A stretch of 64,000 nucleotides of DNA, taken from the NCBI RefSeq assembly GCF_030123405.1, contig NZ_CP126110.1:744001-808000 (forward strand), given 5' to 3'. The notes under the pieces were generated by a model. It had not been told where the DNA came from. It did no database searches and saw nothing but the letters and a program-made list of their open reading frames with translations. Positions within the stretch are counted from its first letter, which is position 1, and each line of letters opens with the position of its first letter. This document shows, piece by piece, positions 26,427 through 34,853 of the stretch. Both the position numbers and the translations under genes were made by a program. Source of the stretch: Neobacillus sp. WH10. Lineage in GTDB: Bacteria; Bacillota; Bacilli; Bacillales; Cytobacillaceae.

Positions 26427-26590
26427 GGAGGAAGAAAAGAAAAACAGACGGATCGTCCATCTGTAGGAATTTTAGTAAACAATATGGTTTATAATGCAAT
26501 TCCACGTGAAAGAACGGGATTTGAATACCTTCTCTTTTATGAAGAAGCAAGGATCGTGTATGATAGTATTCGGTGCTTTTTTTTCTATGT
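26427..26590 (+). pseudogene. Remnant of a YheC/YheD-type ATP-grasp gene (N-terminal fragment)
   Basis: An open frame reads PSVGILVNNMVYNAIPRER, then FEYLLFYEEARIVYDSIRCFFF. This matches the N-terminus of the intact ATP-grasp protein encoded at 50121 (GILVDGLVYSGIKRG ... YERVAFYEEAGKRFDLMPCFFR). After about 50 codons the similarity stops and the duplicated PAP2 gene begins on the other strand. The rest of the 360-base gap from 26284 to 26644 shows no further gene. This is a relic left by rearrangement. Confidence 0.7.
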
Positions 26591-26644
26591 TATTTTTAAC
26601 GTATTGAGGAGGTACAGGCAATTGGCCCTAAAAAATAAAAACTT

Positions 26645-27193
26645 TTACAAACATAATAAGCAAAAGCAGAAAATTCCAGTAATGGTCCCAAGCATTCCCC
26701 CTGCAAGAACATCTGAGGGATAATGAAGTCCTAAGTAAATCCTCGATATTCCCACCCAAAGCCCTAAAGGAATGAGAACAAATGCCAGCTGCGGGTTGAA
26801 TAATACATACGGAGTCACAACGGAAAAGATGGCCGTTGTATGACCAGATGGGAAAGAATGATCTTGCAATGGGTTAGCAGGGAACTTCGTTTCAACGATC
26901 ATCAAATACGGTCTTTTTCGTGGAAACAGCTGCTTAATCATATGGACGGGAATATGGCTGGCTGCTAACGCAAGTCCACTGGCGATTGCTGTTAATTTGG
27001 CCTCACCTGATGATAACAGGATCAGGTGAAATGCTGCCTCAATGGTAATGTCCGCTCCTCCAAAATTTGTAACCGTCCGGAAAAATAGATTTAACAGTTT
27101 TTTATAAAAATGGCGGTTTACCTGTAGCAATACCCGGCATTCGAAACCATAAATTGTATGAATCCATCTAAATAAAGGCGTCAGGCACCGCAA
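26645..27193 (-). CDS. PAP2-family membrane phosphatase, duplicate copy with replaced 5' end
   Basis: The protein has the full PAP2 phosphatase signature (KQLFPRKRP, SFPSGHTT, SRIYLGLHYPSD) and about five membrane segments, as in BcrC-type undecaprenyl pyrophosphate phosphatases. It is a diverged duplicate of the gene at 28434. The native start is gone: the other copy begins MMRWIHAFYG, while here RWIHTIYG is preceded by codons from a palindromic repeat. The frame now opens at a TTG (27193) without a ribosome binding site. It may therefore be silent or poorly translated, although the coding sequence is still intact. Confidence 0.7.
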   Translation of the reverse strand: MRCLTPLFRWIHTIYGFECRVLLQVNRHFYKKLLNLFFRTVTNFGGADITIEAAFHLILLSSGEAKLTAIASGLALAASHIPVHMIKQLFPRKRPYLMIVETKFPANPLQDHSFPSGHTTAIFSVVTPYVLFNPQLAFVLIPLGLWVGISRIYLGLHYPSDVLAGGMLGTITGIFCFCLLCL

Positions 27194-27240
27194 GCATGTC
27201 CGTGTGGAATGGACAGTGTCTTTTTGCGGTGCCTGACACC
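27177..27240. repeat. Interspersed palindrome, copy 4, at the 5' end of the PAP2 duplicate
   Basis: GGCGTCAGGCACCGC and GCGGTGCCTGACACC flank a centre with GCATGTCCGTGTGG and GGACAGTGTC. Its left edge meets the PAP2 duplicate exactly at the codon after the lost start, and its right edge follows the GT4 stop by 20 bases. Confidence 0.88.
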
Positions 27241-27261
27241 CTTTTTAACTTACACACTTGT

Positions 27262-28410
27262 TTAAGCGTATTTTTGTTCTTCGCGATCGCGATCCTCGAT
27301 TACGTGGGTGTATTGGCTAACGAGGTTTTGCAGGATTTGCTCCCATCTTTGTGTTAGGGCATGCTTTCTTCCAGTGCTTCCCATTTGTTCACGTAAGCGG
27401 TCATTGGTTAACAACTGAAGAATGGCCTCCGAAAATTCCTCAACATTACCTGGGTTACACAATTGTCCCGTTACCCCGTCCTTAATAATATTCTGAACAC
27501 CGCCTGATTTCGCCCCAATTACAGGGGTACCGCTGGCAAGAGATTCAAGTACCACATTTCCAAATGTTTCCGTGGGTGAGGGGAAAACAAATAAATCTGA
27601 TGCAGCATAGGCTTCTGCTAACCGATTTCCACTTAAGTATCCCGTAAAGGTCATATTAGCCGGTGCTTGAGTTTCCAGTTCTTCACGCAATGGACCGTCT
27701 CCAATGATTAACCAATGTATTCTTTGATCTATGTCAGAGGGTAATGATTTTGCAACAGCTAGGAGTGTACCTAGATCTTTCTCGGGTGCTAATCTGCCAA
27801 CAAATGTAAGCAGATACTCTCCTTTCGGGCAGTAAAGCCTTTTAGCATCTGACTTATCATAATGAGGATGAAACAGCTGACAATCCACACCTCTTGGCCA
27901 AAGCTCAAGATTTGTAAATCCATGCTGTTTTAATAATTGGAATGTTGCGGGTGAGGGGACGAAGATCTTTTTACATGTCCGATGGAACCAGTGCATGTAT
28001 TTCCAGTGTACTTTTGAAAGAAATGGAAGGTTATAGTATTGCAGATAATCATCGAAATTGGTGTGATACGATGCAACGAGTGGGATGTTTAATTTTTTTG
28101 AAAAATAAATACCACAAAGGCCAATATTAAACGGGGTAGCAACATGAATCAAATCTGGTGAGAAGCTCTGCAACTCTGACTTGATCTCGAGGAGATTTGG
28201 AAAAGCCAAACGGCATTCTGGATATAAGAAAAAAGAAAGACTCTTAAACCGGTGGATATGACTCGAAACATACTCCTTGGAAGTAGAATCTGGTGCAAAA
28301 ATTTTAAACGTAATGTTTTGATCTTCTAAAAAATTGGTCAATCGTTTAAGCGTGCGGGCAACCCCATTGATGTCAGGATAAAAGGTATCAGTGAAAATAG
28401 CAATTCGCAT
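27262..28410 (-). CDS. GT4-family glycosyltransferase (MgtA/PimB-like alpha-mannosyl type)
   Basis: A 382-residue GT-B enzyme of family 4. The N-terminal acceptor domain (IAIFTDTFYPDINGVARTL, VASYHTNFDDYLQYY) and the C-terminal donor domain (FVGRLAPEKDLGTLL, PTETFGNVVLESLASGTPVIG) are typical of GDP-mannose- or UDP-sugar-dependent transferases that act on lipids or lipid-linked glycans. The start is ATG 28410 behind GGAGGG; an open extension upstream runs into the PAP2 gene and is not used. It is the third gene of an operon with UDP-glucose dehydrogenase and PAP2, which suggests synthesis of a uronic-acid glycan or glycolipid. Confidence 0.88.
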   Translation of the reverse strand: MRIAIFTDTFYPDINGVARTLKRLTNFLEDQNITFKIFAPDSTSKEYVSSHIHRFKSLSFFLYPECRLAFPNLLEIKSELQSFSPDLIHVATPFNIGLCGIYFSKKLNIPLVASYHTNFDDYLQYYNLPFLSKVHWKYMHWFHRTCKKIFVPSPATFQLLKQHGFTNLELWPRGVDCQLFHPHYDKSDAKRLYCPKGEYLLTFVGRLAPEKDLGTLLAVAKSLPSDIDQRIHWLIIGDGPLREELETQAPANMTFTGYLSGNRLAEAYAASDLFVFPSPTETFGNVVLESLASGTPVIGAKSGGVQNIIKDGVTGQLCNPGNVEEFSEAILQLLTNDRLREQMGSTGRKHALTQRWEQILQNLVSQYTHVIEDRDREEQKYA

Positions 28411-28433
28411 ACAATCCCTCCTAACCGAATCTC

Positions 28434-28964
28434 TTACAGACATAATAAACAAAAGCATACAATCCCAGTAATGGTACCAAGGATTCCTCCTGCAAGGACA
28501 TCTGAAGGATAATGAAGTCCTAAATAAATTCTGGATATTCCCACACAAACCCCTAAAGGAATGAGAACAAATGCCAATTGCGGGTTGAATAAGACATAAG
28601 GGGTCACAACAGAAAAGATTGCTGTTGTATGGCCCGATGGGAAAGAATGATCTTGTAATGGGTTAGCAGGAAACTTTGTTTTTTCTATCATCAAATAAGG
28701 TCTTTTTCGTGGAAACAGCTGCTTGATGATTTGGACAGGTATATGACTGGCTGATAGCGCAAGAGCGCTGGCGATTGCTGTCAGTTTGGGCTCACCTGAT
28801 GATAAAAGTATAAGGAGAAAAGTGGCTGCAATGGTAATGTCAGCTCCTCCAAGATGTGTTACTGTACGGAAAAAAAGATTTAACAGTTTCTTATCAAAAT
28901 GGCGGTTTACCTGTAGCAACACCCGGCATTCGAAGCCATAAAATGCATGGATCCATCTCATCAT
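28434..28964 (-). CDS. PAP2-family membrane phosphatase (intact copy)
   Basis: A 176-residue membrane protein with the three PAP2 motifs: KQLFPRKRP, SFPSGHTT, and SRIYLGLHYPSD with the catalytic His. It probably removes phosphate from an undecaprenyl or phosphatidyl lipid at the outer membrane face, which recycles the carrier used for glycan export. It lies between UDP-glucose dehydrogenase and the GT4 gene with gaps of 24 bases on each side, so the three are one operon. The ATG pair follows GGGGAAGCG. A diverged second copy lies 1.2 kb further on. Confidence 0.88.
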   Translation of the reverse strand: MMRWIHAFYGFECRVLLQVNRHFDKKLLNLFFRTVTHLGGADITIAATFLLILLSSGEPKLTAIASALALSASHIPVQIIKQLFPRKRPYLMIEKTKFPANPLQDHSFPSGHTTAIFSVVTPYVLFNPQLAFVLIPLGVCVGISRIYLGLHYPSDVLAGGILGTITGIVCFCLLCL

Positions 28965-28988
28965 GATCGCTTCCCCTTTAAAAATATT

Positions 28989-30314
28989 TCATTCAAACGT
29001 ATCATTTGTGTTCGGAAGGTCAGGTCTTCCTATTGATCGATAAATAATCGGATACTGCCTAATTTCTTGAAGTGGATAACAATTTCGCCCATCAATCACA
29101 ATCGGTTCCTTCATATGGGTTAGATATACCTCCAATGGGAGATGCTTGATTTGGTCCCAGTCTGTGGCGATGAGAGCAAGGTCTGCATTTAGGAGTGCCT
29201 GCCGAATTTCTTCGGTATACTCTATGGCGTTCCCTATGATCCTTCTGGCATTTGGGATGGCAATAGGATCATAGGCAGTGACAACGGCGCCTGCCTCGAG
29301 CAATTCTTTTATAATTGTTATAGCAGCTGACTCACGAATATCATCTGTATCTGCTTTAAACGCTAATCCGAGTAAGGCGATTTTTTTTCCTTGTAACGAA
29401 CCAATTATTTCTTTCGCTTTCAAAACAGGCAGAGATTGTTGACGGTTATTAACGTTAATGACTGCTTCAAGCAATTCATAACGTTGCTTGAAATCCCCGC
29501 TAAGCTGAATAAGTGCTTTTGTATCCTTAGGAAAACAAGAGCCTCCATATCCAATTCCTGCTTTGAGAAAGTGATGGACAATTCGTTTATCTTGACCAAT
29601 TCCATAAGCTACTTCTTCAATGCAGGCCCCGACATTTTTGCAAATGTTGGCCATTTCATTGATAAAACTAATTTTTGTTGCTAAAAAGGCATTGGCAGCG
29701 TATTTAATCATTTCTGCACTTCTGATGTCCGTTTTCATAATCGGAATTTTCAATGGCAGATAAAATTGTTCCATAAAAGCTGCCGCTTCAGAATGATTGG
29801 TGCCAATCACAATTCGGTCTCCATGGAAAAAATCATGAATCGCAGAACCCTTGCGAAGAAATTCTGGATTTGCAACCACTTCTACTTGGAGGTTAGGAGG
29901 TTTTCTGCTTTCAATAATTTGTTGAATAAGCTCGTTCGTACCTACTGGAACCGTGCTTTTTGTACAAACAATCACATCCTGCTCGATGTAGTGAGCGATT
30001 GTATGGGAAACCACATGTATGTATTTTAGGTCTGCTGAACCATCATGGTTTTCGGGTGTCCCGACTGCAATGAAAATAATATCAGCTCCTGAATAGGCCT
30101 GATGAGGAGACGTGGTAAAATGCAGCTGCTTGTTACACAGATTTTTTTCTAAAAGTTCCTCTAATCCCGGCTCATAAATTGGTGAACGGCCGCATTGGAG
30201 CATGTTAATTTTCTCTTTTTGAATGTCAATGCACGTTACCTGATGCCCTAATTCAGCTAAACAAGCACTAGCGACTAATCCTACAAATCCCGCTCCAGCA
30301 ACTGTTACCTTCAT
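28989..30314 (-). CDS. UDP-glucose 6-dehydrogenase
   Basis: A 441-residue enzyme that oxidises UDP-glucose to UDP-glucuronate with two NAD. The N-terminal Rossmann motif is VAGAGFVGLVASACLAELGH, and the catalytic Cys is in GYGGSCFPKDT. The C-terminal UDP-binding domain has LGLAFKADTDDIRESAA. It is close in length and motifs to TuaD/Ugd of Bacillus, which supply teichuronic acid or other acidic glycans. It is the first gene of the operon with PAP2 and GT4. The 297 bases upstream, up to the CatE-like gene, show no clear gene. Confidence 0.93.
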   Translation of the reverse strand: MKVTVAGAGFVGLVASACLAELGHQVTCIDIQKEKINMLQCGRSPIYEPGLEELLEKNLCNKQLHFTTSPHQAYSGADIIFIAVGTPENHDGSADLKYIHVVSHTIAHYIEQDVIVCTKSTVPVGTNELIQQIIESRKPPNLQVEVVANPEFLRKGSAIHDFFHGDRIVIGTNHSEAAAFMEQFYLPLKIPIMKTDIRSAEMIKYAANAFLATKISFINEMANICKNVGACIEEVAYGIGQDKRIVHHFLKAGIGYGGSCFPKDTKALIQLSGDFKQRYELLEAVINVNNRQQSLPVLKAKEIIGSLQGKKIALLGLAFKADTDDIRESAAITIIKELLEAGAVVTAYDPIAIPNARRIIGNAIEYTEEIRQALLNADLALIATDWDQIKHLPLEVYLTHMKEPIVIDGRNCYPLQEIRQYPIIYRSIGRPDLPNTNDTFE

Positions 30315-30612
30315 CCAATCCCTCCAATGAATTTGTTTACTTCATTTTATTAGGAAATAATGGATTTTTTCTTAACCTACTGTAAAAAGAGTGTAAAGAC
30401 TGTGTGTAGTTATTAAAAATACTTTAAATTAATAATACTTGAAATCGAGATAAATGCGAGGTACACTATAAATGGAGGTGAACACTAGGAGTTTTTCCTC
30501 CGTTTTTATAGAAAATTGTCAGTGGTATGAATGAATGAAGAGATAAAATCCATATTAGAATTAGGAATAATAAATGCAGCTTCTAAAAAAAACAGTGGGG
30601 GAATGGAGTAGA

Positions 30613-31458
30613 ATGGAGAATTTTCATCAAAAACCAAGTATATATGTCGGAGAGGTTAATATTAAAGTTAAAAACCTAGATAATGCAGTAACCTTTTATC
30701 AAAATATCATAGGTTTTCAAGTATTAGAGAGAGCAGAAAGTAAAGCGGTCTTAACCACAGACGGGAAAACACCGCTATTAACGCTTGAACAGCCTGATGA
30801 TGTCATTCCGAAGGCAGGAAATATGTCAGGTCTGTACCATTTCGCGATTTTGCTGCCATCACGAGCTGATTTATCTGTCTTTTTACGGCACTTGATTCAG
30901 ACTGGTTATCCACTAGGGGCAGCGGACCATTATGTGAGCGAGGCGTTGTACCTTAATGATCCGGACGGCAATGGAATCGAAGTCTACCGAGATCGCCCTT
31001 CTTCGGAGTGGACTTGGAAAAACAATTTAGTTGAAATGGCAACCGAACAGCTGGATTCAGAAGGAATTCTTGCAGAAAGTGATGCGGAATGGAAGGGCCT
31101 TCCTTTTGGAACAGTCATGGGTCATATTCATCTTCACGTAGGTGATCTTCAAAAAGCAGAGGAATTTTACACAAAAGGGCTTGGTTTTGACGTTGTCAGT
31201 TACTATCCACAAGCGGCATTTTTGTCCACAGGAGGTTATCATCATCACATTGCCATCAACACATGGCAGGGAGTGGGTGCACCTACACTGCCAAAAAATA
31301 GTGTCGGTTTAAATTGGTACACACTTGTCTTTCCTAGTGAAGTAGCAAGAGAGAACGTGATTAAACAACTGCAGCAAGTTGGCGCCCCGGTAAAGAAAGA
31401 AGCAGATTATTATGTAACAAGTGATCCATCAGGAAATCAAATCCGATTAGTGGTTTAA
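30613..31458 (+). CDS. Catechol 2,3-dioxygenase-like VOC protein (CatE-like)
   Basis: A 281-residue protein with two glyoxalase/VOC modules. The metal ligands are plausible: His in YHFAILLPS and in GHIHLHVGDL, Glu in DPDGNGIEVYRDRP, and the second module ends SDPSGNQIRLVV. It resembles CatE (YfiE), which protects cells from catechol. I start it at ATG 30613, the MENFHQKPS form, behind GGGGGAATGGAG. It is a single gene with its own terminator and seems unrelated to the surface cluster on both sides. Confidence 0.85.
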   Translation: MENFHQKPSIYVGEVNIKVKNLDNAVTFYQNIIGFQVLERAESKAVLTTDGKTPLLTLEQPDDVIPKAGNMSGLYHFAILLPSRADLSVFLRHLIQTGYPLGAADHYVSEALYLNDPDGNGIEVYRDRPSSEWTWKNNLVEMATEQLDSEGILAESDAEWKGLPFGTVMGHIHLHVGDLQKAEEFYTKGLGFDVVSYYPQAAFLSTGGYHHHIAINTWQGVGAPTLPKNSVGLNWYTLVFPSEVARENVIKQLQQVGAPVKKEADYYVTSDPSGNQIRLVV

Positions 31459-31472
31459 AATCTTAGACGCAT

Positions 31473-31515
31473 GTAAAAAGAGTGAACCCTGCAATTTGGG
31501 CAGGGACCACTCTTT
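31473..31515 (+). terminator. Intrinsic terminator after the CatE-like gene
   Basis: AAAAGAGTG..CCCTGC and GCAGGG..CACTCTTTT pair, followed by a T run. Confidence 0.9.
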
Positions 31516-31659
31516 TTTTATTATTTTGCAAAAAATAGTCATAAAAGTAGAACAAGCGATAGGTTGATTAGTTAAAGTGTACAGGTCAATATTGTAATCT
31601 TTAATATTATATAAATGAGCGAAATTTCTGCAGGATAAAGAAATGCGGAAAGGAGTAAA

Positions 31660-32397
31660 ATGATGAGAGTTTCTTATGGCAAATGGACTAAACATAAATT
31701 AATGTCTCAGGATGATCTGCTTATTGGATATCTTCCTGATACCGTATACTTTACGGAAGAGACATTATGGGGAATGCTGGAGAAACATGGAAAGGTGATG
31801 TTAAAGCCATGCTTTGGTTATCAAGGACTTGGAGTGATCCAACTATCAGCTTTAGAAAATGATCACATTGAACTTCATAAAGAATACAAAAAAATTATTT
31901 TAAATGGAAAAGAGGAGACCTATTCCTATCTAAAAGAAAACCACTTTTCAAGGAAAAGACCTCGCTATATCGTACAGCAAAAAATTCCCCTTGCCACCAT
32001 AAATAATAATCCTTTTGATTTGCGTGTAATGGTACAACGAAAAAGAAATTCTTTAGAATGGGTCATAACCGGGAAATTGGCAAAGCTTGCGGCCAATAAT
32101 TATGTTATAACAAATGCGGCAAAGGCGATATTATCCCTGGAAGAGGCCGTGCAAAGATCAACACTAAATAATGAGCAAACTAACAATATAGTAACGGAGT
32201 TAGACCAGGTTTCCCTGATAGTTGCTGAACAATTAGCAAAATCTTATCCCAATATTCGTGCTTACGGCATTGATTTGGGGATTGATCAGGAAGGGAAGAT
32301 TTGGATTATCGAAGCAAACTTATCACCTTCTATTTTCATGTTTAAACTACTAAAGGATGGCTCCTACGAAACAATTAGATGTTACCAAAAAGGATAA
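31660..32397 (+). CDS. YheC/YheD-type ATP-grasp protein, short form without N-terminal domain
   Basis: A 245-residue ATP-grasp protein of the YheC/YheD group, annotated in Bacillus as endospore coat-associated. It holds only the ATP-grasp part: MLKPCFGYQGLGVIQL (nucleotide-binding loop), YIVQQKIPL, FDLRVMVQRK and GIDLGIDQEGKIWIIEAN, with the metal-binding Asp/Glu/Asn. The usual N-terminal domain of 100-200 residues is absent. ATP-grasp enzymes join a carboxylate to an amine or thiol through an acyl phosphate. The start is ATG 31660 or 31663 behind AAAGGAG. It begins a run of four such genes. Confidence 0.85.
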   Translation: MMRVSYGKWTKHKLMSQDDLLIGYLPDTVYFTEETLWGMLEKHGKVMLKPCFGYQGLGVIQLSALENDHIELHKEYKKIILNGKEETYSYLKENHFSRKRPRYIVQQKIPLATINNNPFDLRVMVQRKRNSLEWVITGKLAKLAANNYVITNAAKAILSLEEAVQRSTLNNEQTNNIVTELDQVSLIVAEQLAKSYPNIRAYGIDLGIDQEGKIWIIEANLSPSIFMFKLLKDGSYETIRCYQKG

Positions 32398-32519
32398 TTT
32401 TTTAAAAATTCCCAATGCACCATCAAGGCGGTTTTTAGCCTATACAAATTATTTGGTATTGAATATAAATTAGGATAAAGGTCACAAAGGCGGTTTGTTT
32501 GGAGGGCGGAGATTAGCAA

Positions 32520-34853
32520 ATGGAAACCATAGGGGTTTTACTTTCCATTAGGGAATGGAATCAATTAAGACGAAAAAAAAATAAACAAGACGGAATTTGG
32601 CATCTGTTTTCCAAAAAAGGGGAAGAGATCAACCTGAAAATTGTTTATTTCACGCTTCATCAGACTTCGTTACAGCTATTAAAAACGGAAGCAATTGAAA
32701 TCGAAAAAAATTCGGGTATAAAAAAGTCTAAAGTAGATATTCCATCGATTATTTATAATCCAACAAAGTTTTACCAAAAAAAGTATATTAAAATGTTAAG
32801 AGATCTGTCAAACCATCCTAAATTTCAGGTTATCAATGAGCACCATATCATTAAGAAAAAAAACTTATTTGAATTACTTCGTGCACAACCTGATTTCGAC
32901 AAGCATCTTAATAAAGGAAAAGAAAATGACCAAAATAATGCTCCTTTGACCTTTTATGTATTGGGACAAAAAAGTTCGAATATGGAATGGAAAATTCCAA
33001 TTATTTATGTAAAAGACTCAAGTGGGAAAAAATTCACCATCGAGGAAGCCGTTCCATTATTAGAACATCAACCTCAAAATCATAAGGATATAAAGGAATT
33101 CCTGAATGTGCATAGTCAAAAGCTGTTGAAAATCATTCATTTTTATTATCCAGGGGTCTATGAAATTGGAATACTGTATTCAATAAATAACAACGGCCAT
33201 ATTGATATCAGTTCTACTTGTTCCTTCAATATTATTATGAAAGACCTTTATACTTGGAATAATCAACTTTGTCAGAAAATCTTCGAAAGCTCATTAAAGG
33301 TCGCAAAGGAAATGTTTCAACAAAATGCTATTCCAGATGGAACGAACAAAAAAAATCAGCCAAAAACTTCATTAAGTAGAAACGAAAGTTCCTCAGGTTC
33401 AGTTAAAGAAAAGAAAAAAATAAAGAATTTAAATAAAGATGATTTGCGCGTTTGGATAAAACTTATACCCTTTGAGGCTGAAGAGATGACAATTAAATTG
33501 CCTGGCGGGTTAATACACTCTTCAATCAGCGAGCTTAACGTACTCCAATTTGGCATCAAAGAACAGCCATGTAAGATAGATATAGAGGGGGGTGTTCTGT
33601 TAAAATACAACACTTATTATGCCCCTATTGAAATATTAATCTCTACTTCCCTGTTAGCAAAGTTGCACATACCACAAGACATGGTTTATCAACTAAAGGT
33701 TTCCACAGACAAAGTTATTATCGGACCAACTATTGGTTTACTATTAGGAGAAAAAAATCAGATTTATAATCCTGCATATATGGAAAAGTTCTCAGATCGA
33801 CTAGGGATATATGAAAATTTCGGCGGTTTAGTGATTGCCTTTTCCTCTCGTTCCGTTGATTGGGAGGAAAAAATAGCATACGGAATGATTTATAATCCCA
33901 CAAAAAAAAATTGGGAATATGGAACTGCGCCAATACCTGATGCAATATATCGTCGAAATTTTCATCAGAAACCGGGGTGGATAAAACAATTAATCGAACT
34001 AACAGATGAAAAGCTATTCAACTCTTATCACTATAAAAAGTCAGATCTTTTACTGCTGCAAAATGATAAGAAAATAAATAAACATTTGCCGGATACTCAT
34101 CTTTTTAAGAATATGAATGAATTAATTGAATTTGTAAATAAAAAGAAAAAAGTTATTCTAAAGCCTGTAAGTCTATCCCGCGGACGTGGCATTTTTTTCA
34201 TTGAAAAGGGTTTAGGGGAACGTAAAGGTTATGTACTTCATGACCATAGAAAGGGATTTCGACTCCAGCACCACATTCCTGATGCAAAGGGTTTAAAGGA
34301 AATGCTAAAGGATTTAAATGTTTTACACGACAAGTATTTGTATCAAACCTATATTCCACTTTTAAAGATTAATAATCGCCCGTTCGATGTTAGGGTAGTG
34401 ATGCAAAAATATGATAAGGAGCACTGGATTTGTACGGGTATTGAATGCAGGGTCGCTGGTGAAAACGAGGTCTTAACGAATATTGCTAGAGGTGGAGAGG
34501 CAATGACCTTGGAAGAAGTGGTCTCGCAAGCAGGTAATCATCTAACCTTTGAAAAGGTTGAAAGAAATGTTTTAAAAGTATGTAAAAAATTTTGCGATCT
34601 AATGGATAAAAAAGATGAACATTATGCTGAGTTCGGATTAGATATTGGTCTAGATAAAGAGGGCTATCCGTGGATTATTGAGGCAAACATTTTTCCCAGC
34701 TTTAAAGGCTTTAAAGCAATGGACTATAATAGGTATTTAAAGATCCGCTATCAGCCTCTTATTTATGCTGTCCACTTACAAGGATTTGCCGTAACGGAAA
34801 CAGGGGAGGGGACTATAGATGAAATTTTTCATCCAAACAATTCCCTCGACTAG
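32520..34853 (+). CDS. Double YheC/YheD-type ATP-grasp protein with a degenerate first half
   Basis: At 777 residues this is about twice the family's usual length. Residues about 310-770 form a complete YheC/YheD protein: VILKPVSLSRGRGIFFI, YQTYIPLLKINNRPFDVRVVMQ, LDIGLDKEGYPWIIEAN. Residues 1-280 look like a second, decayed copy. FYVLGQKSSNMEWKI stands where FDLRVMVQRK is expected, and EIGILYSINNNGHIDISSTCSF stands where the Asp/Glu/Asn metal ligands should be. A Ser/Lys-rich linker joins the halves. The first half is probably a catalytically dead regulatory or scaffold domain. The 3' end overlaps the next gene by 35 bases. Confidence 0.82.
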   Translation: METIGVLLSIREWNQLRRKKNKQDGIWHLFSKKGEEINLKIVYFTLHQTSLQLLKTEAIEIEKNSGIKKSKVDIPSIIYNPTKFYQKKYIKMLRDLSNHPKFQVINEHHIIKKKNLFELLRAQPDFDKHLNKGKENDQNNAPLTFYVLGQKSSNMEWKIPIIYVKDSSGKKFTIEEAVPLLEHQPQNHKDIKEFLNVHSQKLLKIIHFYYPGVYEIGILYSINNNGHIDISSTCSFNIIMKDLYTWNNQLCQKIFESSLKVAKEMFQQNAIPDGTNKKNQPKTSLSRNESSSGSVKEKKKIKNLNKDDLRVWIKLIPFEAEEMTIKLPGGLIHSSISELNVLQFGIKEQPCKIDIEGGVLLKYNTYYAPIEILISTSLLAKLHIPQDMVYQLKVSTDKVIIGPTIGLLLGEKNQIYNPAYMEKFSDRLGIYENFGGLVIAFSSRSVDWEEKIAYGMIYNPTKKNWEYGTAPIPDAIYRRNFHQKPGWIKQLIELTDEKLFNSYHYKKSDLLLLQNDKKINKHLPDTHLFKNMNELIEFVNKKKKVILKPVSLSRGRGIFFIEKGLGERKGYVLHDHRKGFRLQHHIPDAKGLKEMLKDLNVLHDKYLYQTYIPLLKINNRPFDVRVVMQKYDKEHWICTGIECRVAGENEVLTNIARGGEAMTLEEVVSQAGNHLTFEKVERNVLKVCKKFCDLMDKKDEHYAEFGLDIGLDKEGYPWIIEANIFPSFKGFKAMDYNRYLKIRYQPLIYAVHLQGFAVTETGEGTIDEIFHPNNSLD

